The notes: generated by a model not told the origin, from the letters alone. A stretch of 64,000 bases of DNA from an uncultured Lachnospiraceae bacterium (GCA_949949005.1 CATLHM010000003.1:62001-126000); one strand, 5' to 3'; positions 55,309-63,787 are shown, numbered from the stretch's first letter. Numbers and translations: made by a program.

Positions 55309-56070
55309 ATGTTTAATTTGGTTGATTTAAAAGATAAGAAGATCTTGGTAGTAGGGGCGTCACAAGGAATTGGGGAACAGATAGCGATTACTCTTAGTAG
55401 ATTAGGGGCACAGATTGTTCTTGCATCCAGAAATGAAGAAAAATTAAAAAATGTTTTGCAAAAGCTGGAGGGTGAAGTCGATCACCAATATGTTTGTATT
55501 GATATAAAGGAGTTAGATCAGATAGAAAAATTTATAAAAGAGATTGTTAATAAAATTGGTTCATTAGATGGAATGGTTTATTGCGTAGGTATAACGAGTG
55601 ATAGACCTTTAAGTATGAGTAATATATCTGCTGTGACTGAAGTCCTCCAAGTGAATTTACAAGGGTTTATAGAAATGGTTAGGTGTGTGACCAAAAAAGG
55701 AAATTACAATATGGGGATGCGAATTGTGGGAATATCCTCAACATCATCGTTGAGAGGTGGAAAGGCACATACGGCATATTCGGCATCAAAGGCCGGTATG
55801 AATGGAGCTATAAGAAGTATGGCGGTAGAGCTCGCAGAAAAAGGGATTTGTATTAATTCAGTGGCACCTGCTGCTATTAGAACCGAAATGTATGAAAAAT
55901 ATGCGAATGGAGTTGGAAAAAGTGGCGCAACAAATAAATTAAAAAGACAATATCTGGGGATTGGAGTACCAGAGGATGTGGCAAATGCTGTAGCCTTTCT
56001 AATTAGCCCTGCCGCAAGGCTAATAACAGGAGTTTGTCTACCTGTAGATGGTGGTTACTTGTCAAATTAA
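55309..56070 (+). CDS. SDR ketoreductase 2 (FabG-like)
   Basis: 253 residues. GASQGIG (16-22), GISSTSSL, Tyr157 and Lys161 in YSASK, and a C-terminal PVDGGYLSN. Closely paralogous to the 52245 protein over its whole length, for example LKRQYLGI and PEDVANAVAFL. It starts 13 bases after the second ketosynthase, and the synthase-reductase block seems to have arisen by duplication. Confidence 0.9.
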   Translation: MFNLVDLKDKKILVVGASQGIGEQIAITLSRLGAQIVLASRNEEKLKNVLQKLEGEVDHQYVCIDIKELDQIEKFIKEIVNKIGSLDGMVYCVGITSDRPLSMSNISAVTEVLQVNLQGFIEMVRCVTKKGNYNMGMRIVGISSTSSLRGGKAHTAYSASKAGMNGAIRSMAVELAEKGICINSVAPAAIRTEMYEKYANGVGKSGATNKLKRQYLGIGVPEDVANAVAFLISPAARLITGVCLPVDGGYLSN

Positions 56071-56117
56071 TCTGTTAATAATGGAAAAATCCATTAAAAA
56101 TAAAAGGAGGAAGAAAA

Positions 56118-56336
56118 ATGACTTTAGAGGAAAAATTAGCTTTATTGGAGGAAACAATTGAAGCGGAAGAAGGGACATTAAAACCTGAGATGGTACTTGA
56201 TGATGTGGAGGAATATAATTCACTGACAAGTTTGGGTGTAGTTATTATGCTGGAGGATGATTTTGGCAAAAAAGTCAGTGGGGCTGATATGAGGAAACTA
56301 AAAACAGTGCAGGATCTTTTGGATCTGATGCAGTAG
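56118..56336 (+). CDS. Acyl carrier protein 2
   Basis: 72 residues with AGGAGG upstream. The modification serine is probably in EEYNSLTSLG, a variant of the usual DSL. Acidic and four-helical. It probably carries the growing chain for the two ketosynthases. Confidence 0.82.
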   Translation: MTLEEKLALLEETIEAEEGTLKPEMVLDDVEEYNSLTSLGVVIMLEDDFGKKVSGADMRKLKTVQDLLDLMQ

Positions 56337-56368
56337 ACATTTTATAAGAGAGCTTAGAGGGAGTAGTT

Positions 56369-56596
56369 GTGGAAGAGAAAATATTAACTTTGCTATCCAA
56401 AGAATATCCAGAAATTGATTTTTCGGCTTCAGAGGCATTGGTTGATGATGGTATTCTGGATTCATTAACAATTACGGGTATTATTGCAGCATTAATTATG
56501 GAATTTGGAATTACAATTCCTTATGAAGAAATTATTGAAGAAAATTTTAATTCTGTTGTAGGAATGGCAAGAATGGTAGAAAAATTGCAAAAATAG
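56369..56596 (+). CDS. Acyl carrier protein 3
   Basis: 75 residues from GTG 56369 with GAGGGA upstream. Standard modification site in GILDSLTI. It resembles carrier 1 (IPYEEIIEENFNSV compared with IPVEEIVAENFDSV) more than carrier 2, so it may be the partner of the ligase at 58259. Confidence 0.85.
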   Translation: MEEKILTLLSKEYPEIDFSASEALVDDGILDSLTITGIIAALIMEFGITIPYEEIIEENFNSVVGMARMVEKLQK

Positions 56597-56609
56597 GAAA
56601 GGCAACAAT

Positions 56610-57318
56610 ATGGAAATGTTAAAGTTTCATGGGCAATTCCTGAAAAAATATTCAACTGAAGAGAGTTCTTTATTAGATAGTACGGAATATATTATTCAAC
56701 AGGTTGAAAGTCGCGATACAGATCGAGTGATAGATTTATTGAAACAAAAGTATGAGTTTCATGAGCGATTTCTTTTTATGGAGATTGTTTTAAAGGCTAC
56801 CGAAAAAGAACGTAATAAGGTAAAAATAGATTTGCCAGGAATTTTTTTTAAAATGAGTTATGAATATACAGAAGATTTATATAAGTTAGCTTATGATTCT
56901 TTCGAAGCAGATAGACGTTTCCATCTTGAACAGCAATTTGATCAAAGCAAGGCGAAGTATGTAAAGGAATCCTATATCAATCGGTGCAGAGAGCAGGGGA
57001 TGCCTGTATTCTCTGCACATAAAGATAAGGAGTTGTTGGGATATATAATTATTGATTTACATCCTAACAGAGAGAATAATTGTTTTCAAATTATGTTGGG
57101 TGTTACAAAATCAGGTATAAAGGGGAAAATGATAGCGTTTCCATTATAATGAGCTGTTAAATAGAATGGTTTTATCGGAAAATGGAGGTTATACAAAATA
57201 CTGTGGATATATTTCGTCTGCTAATATTGCTTCTATTAATTTGCATCATCATTTGGGGGCAAAAGTGGTTGAAGTGATAGATGAGTATATATATAGAACA
57301 GTAGAAAAAGAAAAATGA
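56610..57318 (+). pseudogene. GNAT N-acyltransferase (WecD-like) broken by a frameshift
   Basis: The first frame runs 56610-57149 and stops right after KSGIKGKMIAFPL, in the middle of the GNAT acetyl-CoA/acyl-binding region. From 57142 a different frame continues without a stop and encodes YNELLNRMVLSENGGY, then YISSANIASINLHHHLGAK, the missing GNAT C-terminus, ending at TGA 57316-57318. That stop overlaps the next ATG in the usual ATGA form, which shows the intact gene was once coupled to it. A 2-base loss in a short TA run at 57144-57149 would explain it. It was probably the sugar N-acyltransferase using the chains made upstream. A sequencing error is possible. Confidence 0.85.
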
Positions 57319-58223
57319 AAGAACAATCTTTGATAGACTTACTGATTAATAATGTTTTACATCAACTCCCTGGACAGGTTTTTTCGATAAAGAAAGTTAT
57401 GGGAGAATGGACAGAAGAAGAAAAAATTCGATTTGAGATGGAATTGCAATATCTCATTGATAAGTACTCCATGGAAGAAGTTGTTGATGGTTATGTTTTT
57501 TATACAAACAGTGTTATGGAGGAAACGAAATACTTTAAGGAGCATAACGATTATCGCTGTCATAGTTTCGCAGACGTAGATACTTATATATATGCAGACG
57601 AAGAACGAATGAAGTTATATATGCTGGGATTATCGGTAGCGGAGTTCCTTTGGATGACAGTTTTAAAAATCCATCGTTTCTTTGAAAAATTGATATGCCA
57701 TATATCTGGAAAACACTACCTTGAAATTGGTCCTGGTCATGGGAAATACTTTCTTGAAGCATATAATCAACAGAAGTTTCTAGAATATGATGCTGTTGAT
57801 GTATCAGAAACCGCAATTGCAATGACACGAGATTATTTACAATATTATATGGTTAAAGAAAGTATGAGGAAATATCATTTAATATGTCAGGATGCTACTT
57901 TGCTTTGTGATGAAGAGAAATATGATTTTATAGTGATCCAGGAGGTTTTAGAGCATATCGAAGATCCGATCAGTATGTTAAAAAGTATTTATCGTATGCT
58001 GACTTCAGAAGGAAGAGTATATGCCCTTTTTCCCATTAATGCACCTTCACCAGCACATATTTTTTTATTCCATAGTATAGATCATGTAAAGGACATTGTA
58101 TCAGAGGCGGGGTTTGAAATTGTAGAGGAAGAATACATTATTGCAAATGGAAGAACGATTGAGCAAGCTATGATAAAGAAATTGCCCATTGATGCTTGTT
58201 TAATATTAAGAAAATGTAAGTAA
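57315..58223 (+). CDS. Class I SAM-dependent methyltransferase
   Basis: 302 residues. An N-terminal extension of about 125 residues precedes motif I (YLEIGPGHGKYF). The acidic loop is in YDAVDVSE and motif IV in YDFIVIQEVLEHIED. It could methylate a carrier-bound acyl chain or a sugar hydroxyl. The start overlaps the frameshifted GNAT by 4 bases (ATGA). Confidence 0.85.
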   Translation: MKEQSLIDLLINNVLHQLPGQVFSIKKVMGEWTEEEKIRFEMELQYLIDKYSMEEVVDGYVFYTNSVMEETKYFKEHNDYRCHSFADVDTYIYADEERMKLYMLGLSVAEFLWMTVLKIHRFFEKLICHISGKHYLEIGPGHGKYFLEAYNQQKFLEYDAVDVSETAIAMTRDYLQYYMVKESMRKYHLICQDATLLCDEEKYDFIVIQEVLEHIEDPISMLKSIYRMLTSEGRVYALFPINAPSPAHIFLFHSIDHVKDIVSEAGFEIVEEEYIIANGRTIEQAMIKKLPIDACLILRKCK

Positions 58224-58258
58224 ACATTTGCTGAAGTGTAACTGAGGAGATAATTGTA

Positions 58259-60322
58259 ATGAAAATTCTTTTAAATCGCTTGATAGACTTGTCAAAGGCA
58301 TATCCTGAAAAGCAAGCTGTTATTTACAAAAAAGAACATCTTACTTATTGGGAATTATGTGCTAGAATTGCTGGTATGACAAAGTTTTTGAAAGACTTTG
58401 GTTTAATGCAGAGAGACAGAGTTTGCTTTTCTGCGGTATCTAAACCAGAGATGATAGTAACCTATATGGCAATCCAGGCATGTGGTGCAATTGCTGTGTT
58501 TGTTGATAAGAACGCCGCTCCTGAAAATATTGCGTATATTTATAAAGAAGCTAGAGCAAAGATGTTATTAACCGATAAACCAATGAAAGAATATGCTGAA
58601 AATTGTTGTGTATTGTCTTTACGTGAATATTACCAGAAAGCAATTACATGGAGTCAAGATGCTTCAATAGATTTATATGCAGCTATACAGTCGACGAGAA
58701 TATTTCCAAAAGAGGACGAAATTTCAGAATTATTGTTTACGACAGGTACTACAGGTAAACCCAAAGGTGTTATATTATCCTATAAATCAGTGTGTAATAT
58801 TTTTTTGAACACAATCGAAGGTATAGGTATTACAAAAGAGGAGAGACTTTTGTTACCTTTACCTCTTAACCATTCTTTCGCACTTCGGGTTCTCAGAGCG
58901 GTACTTTATCAGGGGGCTACTGTAATACTTCAAAATGGTTTTACATTTGCAAAAGAAGTAGAAAATAATGTTGTTAATTTTGAGTGTACTGCTTTGGCGG
59001 CAGTACCGACTTCTTATGAGATTATGAAATCTCAGATGCAGGATGCTTTTGTAAACGTACTAGGGAAGATGCGCTTTATTGAATTTAGTGCAGGTTCTCT
59101 TAGTATTCGACAAAGAAAAGAAATTACTACGCTGTTACCAGAAGTACAAATTTATAATACATGGGGGAGTTCAGAATCTGGTGGCGCAATTTTTTGTAAT
59201 GTGTCGGAGGTGGCCAATGACTCAATGAAAATTGGTACTCTGGGGAAAGCGCTTCCTTACGTTCAGGTTAAAGTTATTGATGAGGAAGGAAATGCAATTA
59301 AGAGTGATGCTGCACATCCAGGTAGAATGGCATTAAAGGGTGATATGCAAATGATAGGTTATTGGAATAGTCCAGAACAGACAGAAACTACACTAGTAAA
59401 TGGTTGGCTTCTTACCGGGGATATGGTATATATGGACGAAGATAACTATATTTATATGATGGGGCGAGCGGATGATATTATCAAAGTTGGTGGAGAAAAT
59501 GTTTCTCCAATTGAGGTGGAAGAAATTTCAGGACAGTATGAATATATTCGTGAATGTGCTTGTATTGGTGTAGAAGATCCGGATAGAATTCTTGGACAAA
59601 TTCCTGTGCTGTTTATAGATGTAAAAAATGGTTATGCAGAAAAAAATTTGATAAAGTATCTATCGGAAAATATGGAAAAGTATAAAGTTCCTAAACGATT
59701 TGTAGTTGTTGACGCAATTCCACGGAATAAAATGCAGAAGATTGATCGAAATAAGCTACGAGAGATATGGGATAATAGAGAGTGCTTAGATTTAATGAAT
59801 CCAGTTATGCAGGTAATTTTATCAAGGAGAAGTATTCGAAAATTTAGTGAACAGAAAATACCACAACCAATTTTGGAGATGATTTTAAAAGCGGGCTATT
59901 ATGCTCCAAGTGGGCATAATATGCAGAGTTGGAAGTTCACCGTTATAACAGGGCAGGAAGAAATTTGGCTTTTAAAAGAGAATACGAAAATGGCAGCGGA
60001 AAGTAAAAAGGTCTATTTTTATGGGTGGGAAAATCCCAATGTACTTATTTTGATTTCAAATGATGAAAGAAATCAGGATGGTTGTCAGGACGCGTCTTGT
60101 GCAGCAGAGAACATCATGCTCGCGGCTTGGTCGTATGGTGTGGGATCAGTGTGGTTAAATCCATTGATGACTTTGCGGCATGTAGAACCAGTAAAAAAAG
60201 TATTGGATGATTTTGAATTGCCAGAGAATCATATTGTATGGGCGGTGGTAGCGCTTGGCTATCCGATAACGGATGGGATGGTACTAAAGAAAAAAGAGAA
60301 TGTTGTGAAATATATTGTGTGA
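58259..60322 (+). CDS. Acyl-CoA/ACP synthetase fused to FMN nitroreductase
   Basis: 687 residues. Residues 1-500 are an adenylate-forming ligase: LLFTTGTTGKPKG, YNTWGSSESGG, LTGDMVYMDED, and the lysine region in NKMQKIDRNKL. Residues 516-687 are a nitroreductase-family domain: SRRSIRKFSEQKIP, APSGHNMQSWKFTVI, AAENIMLAAWSYGVGSVW. The ligase would load an acid on a carrier, and the flavin domain would then oxidise or reduce it while bound. It is the last gene of the acyl block. The fusion is uncommon. Confidence 0.85.
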   Translation: MKILLNRLIDLSKAYPEKQAVIYKKEHLTYWELCARIAGMTKFLKDFGLMQRDRVCFSAVSKPEMIVTYMAIQACGAIAVFVDKNAAPENIAYIYKEARAKMLLTDKPMKEYAENCCVLSLREYYQKAITWSQDASIDLYAAIQSTRIFPKEDEISELLFTTGTTGKPKGVILSYKSVCNIFLNTIEGIGITKEERLLLPLPLNHSFALRVLRAVLYQGATVILQNGFTFAKEVENNVVNFECTALAAVPTSYEIMKSQMQDAFVNVLGKMRFIEFSAGSLSIRQRKEITTLLPEVQIYNTWGSSESGGAIFCNVSEVANDSMKIGTLGKALPYVQVKVIDEEGNAIKSDAAHPGRMALKGDMQMIGYWNSPEQTETTLVNGWLLTGDMVYMDEDNYIYMMGRADDIIKVGGENVSPIEVEEISGQYEYIRECACIGVEDPDRILGQIPVLFIDVKNGYAEKNLIKYLSENMEKYKVPKRFVVVDAIPRNKMQKIDRNKLREIWDNRECLDLMNPVMQVILSRRSIRKFSEQKIPQPILEMILKAGYYAPSGHNMQSWKFTVITGQEEIWLLKENTKMAAESKKVYFYGWENPNVLILISNDERNQDGCQDASCAAENIMLAAWSYGVGSVWLNPLMTLRHVEPVKKVLDDFELPENHIVWAVVALGYPITDGMVLKKKENVVKYIV

Positions 60323-60580
60323 TATGAAGAGAAGAGGTGCAAGTTATTCAAAATATATTTATACAAAGAGTATGAAATTTTAATTGCTATGAAACTGGGA
60401 TAATAAATATGGGGTAAATAATTTTGTGTTTTATGTTTTCCTCCTGTAGGGATTCTTACTCATTTTAACTGCCTAAAAATCCAGTATTTGTTTGGCTTCG
60501 TGGAATCTTTCCATACCCGATCTCTGGAATTAGGATGAGTTCAGAGACATGAAATTAAAGACATTACCTATTGAAAATGA
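60323..60580. other. Non-coding gap after the glycan locus
   Basis: No ORF, promoter or intrinsic terminator that I can support. The minus strand from about 60520 to 60430 contains a short open stretch (ERFHEAKQILDF) that could be a transposase remnant, but it is too short to call. Confidence 0.5.
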
Positions 60581-60663
60581 CAATCACACTATGTTACAAT
60601 ACCTTACAAAGCAAACGATTTCTTCCGGCAATAACCACATACACTGCCGCGTCTGAAAGAACA

Positions 60664-60740
60664 GTCTGTTCTCTATTTCTTGAAATCCTGCTTTTAAATC
60701 CAAACAACACAAATACAGCAGGAAACGGGGAAGAACAGAC
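60664..60740 (+). promoter_or_regulatory. Conserved two-tier hairpin in the Rpn leader, copy 1
   Basis: GTCTGTTCT (60664-60672) pairs with AGAACAGAC (60732-60740), and CCTGCT (60687-60692) with AGCAGG (60717-60722). Both stems are unchanged in copy 2. Confidence 0.55.
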
Positions 60741-60862
60741 AATGTTCATTCAGGCGTGTCAATAAAAGTCTGTCCTTGCATTTTCCTATAGAAAATTTGC
60801 AATGAAAAAATTTCTACGAAAAAAGGAAATATCCTGCACACAAAGGCAAAGGAGGAAAATGT

Positions 60863-61789
60863 ATGGGAAACAATGTGGTCACGAAGCTTCAGGATTTAAA
60901 TCTGGTGGACAAGTTTCTATTTGATGAGGTTATGGAGGACACGGAGTCCTATGAGGCCCTGATTAGTATTCTTCTGGAAAATGAGATTCATCTTCTCACT
61001 AAACCGGAGACAGAGAAGGAGCTGCGAGTTTCGCCCCAGCTACGCCAGGTGCGCCTGGATGTGGTGAGTATGGATCGGAGCAAAAAAGTCTACTATACAG
61101 AAATGCAGAAGACTGATACCGGAAACCTAAGAAAGCGTAGCCGCCTATATCAGGCACAGTTGGATGTATCACTACTGGAGCCGGGGACGACGAATTTTAA
61201 TCTCCTGAACAACAGTTGCTTTATATTGATAGCACCCTTCGATATTTTCGGGAAAGGGCTTTACCGCTATACCTTTGAAGGAACCTGCCGGGAATGTCCG
61301 GAGCTTAGGATAAACGACGGTGCGATCAGGATTTTTATTAACACGGAAGGAACCAATGGGGAGGATTTCTCACAGGAATTTTTGGATTTGATGAAATATG
61401 TTACGGAATCTACGGATGTAGTCTCGCAATCCTCGGACAGTACGAGGCTTAAGCTAATTCATAAGAACGTAAGAAAGATCAAGGCGTCTGAGAAGATGGG
61501 AGTGAAGTATATGCAGAAGTGGGAAGAACTGGCCTATGCCAGAGAGGAAGGAAAAGTAGAAGGACGGGTAGAAGGACTTGTCGAAGGAGAGGCGAAAGGT
61601 GAGAAAATATATTTAATCAAGTCAGTCTGCAAAAAACTTACCAAGGGCAAAACCGTGGAAGTCATTGCTGAGGAATTGGAAGAAGATGCAGAGGTCATTG
61701 CGGAAATTTGTAAAGCGGCAGAAGACTCTGCAACGGATTATGACTATTCTCAAATATATGAAAAATGGTGTGGATTTGTTAATGGATGA
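60863..61789 (+). CDS. Rpn-family PD-(D/E)XK recombination-promoting nuclease, copy 1
   Basis: 308 residues with AAAGGAGG upstream. The nuclease core shows RLDVVSMD and, 13 residues after the Asp, TEMQ (D...ExQ), as in PDDEXK_2/Rpn proteins. The C-terminal third contains a Glu-Gly tract (EEGKVEGRVEGLVEGEAKG) and then a helical tail. Rpn proteins in E. coli are Ca-stimulated DNases that promote RecA-independent recombination; others act in phage defence. Nearly identical to the 62815 gene apart from the tract. Confidence 0.88.
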   Translation: MGNNVVTKLQDLNLVDKFLFDEVMEDTESYEALISILLENEIHLLTKPETEKELRVSPQLRQVRLDVVSMDRSKKVYYTEMQKTDTGNLRKRSRLYQAQLDVSLLEPGTTNFNLLNNSCFILIAPFDIFGKGLYRYTFEGTCRECPELRINDGAIRIFINTEGTNGEDFSQEFLDLMKYVTESTDVVSQSSDSTRLKLIHKNVRKIKASEKMGVKYMQKWEELAYAREEGKVEGRVEGLVEGEAKGEKIYLIKSVCKKLTKGKTVEVIAEELEEDAEVIAEICKAAEDSATDYDYSQIYEKWCGFVNG

Positions 61790-61819
61790 TGTGTTTGATA
61801 TTTATGAAAGGACACAAAA

Positions 61820-62488
61820 ATGGTTATCAAAAGAATTGTCAGTAAATATCTCCAATCCAACATGTATCTGCTGATGGACAACGACAGAGCCATTATGATA
61901 GATCCCTGTATTTCAGAAGATACATACCAGTATATCAGGCAATATAATATTAAGTTAGATTACATATACCTTACCCATGAGCACTATGACCATATTAGTG
62001 GGGTAAACTGGTGGAAAGAGCGGACTGGCGTGGAATTGTTTTGCAGTAGGAAATGTGCGCAGAATATTGCCGACAGTAAAAAGAATATGTCCCATTATTT
62101 TGATATTTTCTGTTTCCTGCAAACGTGGCAGGCAGTAGAAGAAGAGGCTCACACTTCAGATTATGTATGCACTGCAGAGCGGACTTTTGAGGATCAATAT
62201 ATAACCAAATGGATTGAACATGAATTTCTGTTTAAAGAATTGCCGGGACACTCTGCTGGTTCCAGCGCATTAGTGATTGATGGGAAATTACTTTTTGCCG
62301 GGGATTCTCTTTTCAGAGACTACGAAACGGGACTAAGGTTGCCAGGAGGGAGCGAAAAGCTTTGGAATGAGGTCAGTAAACCATGGCTATGGCAATTACC
62401 GCAGGATATGATGGTCTATCCGGGACATTTTGAAGAGTTCAGGCTGAGCGAGTATAAACTATGGGGAGATAATCGTAAGGACTTATGA
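61820..62488 (+). CDS. Metallo-beta-lactamase-fold hydrolase
   Basis: 222 residues. Zinc ligands are in THEHYDHISG, GHSAG, FAGDSLF and a late YPGHFEEF. Ribosome site GAAAGGAC precedes the ATG. The fold covers thioesterases, glyoxalase II and lactonases. It sits between two direct repeats of the Rpn unit and could be lost by recombination. A link to release of carrier-bound chains from the nearby acyl genes is possible but unsupported. Confidence 0.85.
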   Translation: MVIKRIVSKYLQSNMYLLMDNDRAIMIDPCISEDTYQYIRQYNIKLDYIYLTHEHYDHISGVNWWKERTGVELFCSRKCAQNIADSKKNMSHYFDIFCFLQTWQAVEEEAHTSDYVCTAERTFEDQYITKWIEHEFLFKELPGHSAGSSALVIDGKLLFAGDSLFRDYETGLRLPGGSEKLWNEVSKPWLWQLPQDMMVYPGHFEEFRLSEYKLWGDNRKDL

Positions 62489-62532
62489 TAAAAAGATTTA
62501 TTGAAGGAACGACAAAATAATTATTGATATAC
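62489..62532. other. Short gap before repeat copy 2
   Basis: AT-rich, with nothing recognisable. The leader part of repeat copy 2 (62533-62814) follows, so the whole 326-base gap between genes is repeat leader plus this spacer. Confidence 0.5.
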
Positions 62533-62615
62533 CAATCACACTATGTTACAATACCTTACAAAGCAAACGATTTCTTCCGGCAGTAACCACATATACTGTC
62601 GCGTCTGAAAGAACA

Positions 62616-62692
62616 GTCTGTTCTCAATTTCTTGAAATCCTGCTTTTAAATCCAAACAACACAAATACAGCAGGAAACAGGGAAGAACAGAC
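62616..62692 (+). promoter_or_regulatory. Conserved two-tier hairpin in the Rpn leader, copy 2
   Basis: GTCTGTTCT (62616-62624) pairs with AGAACAGAC (62684-62692), with the inner CCTGCT/AGCAGG stem kept. Confidence 0.55.
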
Positions 62693-62814
62693 AATGTTCA
62701 TTCAGGCGCGTCGATAAAAGTCTGTCCCTGCATTTTCCTATAGTAGATTTTTATCTGAAAAATTTTCTACGAAAAAGGAAATATCCTGCAAGCAAAGGAA
62801 AAGGAGGAAAATGT

Positions 62815-63756
62815 ATGGGAAACAATGTGGTCACGAAGCTTCAGGATTTAAATCTGGTGGACAAGTTTCTATTTGATGAGGTTATGGAGGACACGGAGTC
62901 CTATGAGGCATTGATCAGTATCTTGCTGGAAAATGAGATCCACCTTCTCACCAAGCCGGAGACAGAGAAGGAGCTGAGAGTATCGCCCCAGCTACGCCAG
63001 GTGCGGCTGGATGTGGTGAGTATGGACCGGAGCAAAAAAGTCTACTATACAGAAATGCAGAAGACTAATACCGGAAACCTAAGAAAGCGTAGCCGCCTGT
63101 ATCAGGCGCAATTGGACGTATCGTTGCTTGAGCCAGGGACGACGAATTTTAATCTCCTGAATAATAGTTGCTTTATATTGATAGCGCCCTTTGATATTTT
63201 CGGAAAAGGCCTTTACCGCTATACTTTTGAAGGAACCTGCCGGGAGTGCCCGGAGCTGAGGATAAACGACGGAGCCATCAGGGTTTTTATCAACACGGAA
63301 GGAACCAACGGAGAGGATTTCTCACAGGAGTTTTTGGATTTGATGAAATATATTACGGAATCTACGGATGTAGTGTCGCAATCTTCGGACAGTACGAGAC
63401 TTAAGTTACTCCATAAGAACGTAAAAAAGATCAAGGCGTCTGAGAAGATGGGAGTGAAGTATATGCAGAAGTGGGAAGAGCTGGCCTATGCCAGGGAGGA
63501 AGGAAAAGCAGAAGGGAAGGCAGAGGGAAGAGAAGAAGGAAGAGAAGAAGGAAGAGCAGAGGGAGAAAAAATATATTTAATCAAGTCAGTCTGCAAAAAA
63601 CTTACTAAAGGTAAAACTGTGGAGGCTATTGCAGAGGAATTGGAAGAGGATATCGTGGTTATTGCAGAGATTTGCCAGGTAGCAGAAGAGTTCGCACCGG
63701 ACTATGATTTTTTCCGTATCTATGAAAAATATGTTAAATTTATAAGTAATAAGTAA
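62815..63756 (+). CDS. Rpn-family PD-(D/E)XK recombination-promoting nuclease, copy 2
   Basis: 313 residues with AAAGGAGG upstream. The D...ExQ core is identical to copy 1. The Glu-Gly tract is longer and more regular (EEGKAEGKAEG, then REEGREEGRAEG), encoded by repeated GAAGGA-type hexamers, so its length is likely to vary by slippage. The tail after the tract diverges modestly. Intact catalytic residues in both copies argue against decay. Confidence 0.88.
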   Translation: MGNNVVTKLQDLNLVDKFLFDEVMEDTESYEALISILLENEIHLLTKPETEKELRVSPQLRQVRLDVVSMDRSKKVYYTEMQKTNTGNLRKRSRLYQAQLDVSLLEPGTTNFNLLNNSCFILIAPFDIFGKGLYRYTFEGTCRECPELRINDGAIRVFINTEGTNGEDFSQEFLDLMKYITESTDVVSQSSDSTRLKLLHKNVKKIKASEKMGVKYMQKWEELAYAREEGKAEGKAEGREEGREEGRAEGEKIYLIKSVCKKLTKGKTVEAIAEELEEDIVVIAEICQVAEEFAPDYDFFRIYEKYVKFISNK

Positions 63757-63787
63757 TTATTGAAATACATCAGGAAGGGCTAAGGTA

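Larger units (their letters stand above)
60581..61789 (+). repeat. Direct repeat copy 1: leader plus Rpn nuclease gene
   Basis: The approximately 1.2-kb unit recurs at 62533-63756 in the same orientation. Homology begins abruptly at CAATCACACTATGTTACAAT and covers the untranslated leader and the whole gene. No terminal inverted repeats or target duplications are seen. Confidence 0.85.
62533..63756 (+). repeat. Direct repeat copy 2: leader plus Rpn nuclease gene
   Basis: Same unit and orientation as 60581-61789. Differences inside the gene are mostly at third codon positions, while leader differences are scattered. Confidence 0.85.

Noticed and set aside
57120..57160. Programmed ribosomal frameshift in the GNAT gene
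   Set aside because: No slippery heptamer, stimulatory hairpin or internal Shine-Dalgarno is visible at the shift point. A mutation or sequencing error is simpler.
60430..60520. Transposase remnant on the minus strand
   Set aside because: Only about a dozen suggestive residues with a stop next to them, and no terminal repeats. Too little to support.
60571..60765. 64-codon ORF in the leader of Rpn copy 1, also open in copy 2
   Set aside because: Nearly all differences between the two copies change the amino acid (for example Leu/Gln, Gly/Arg, Cys/Arg), the opposite of the neighbouring nuclease genes, and no ribosome site is present. It fits an untranslated structured leader.
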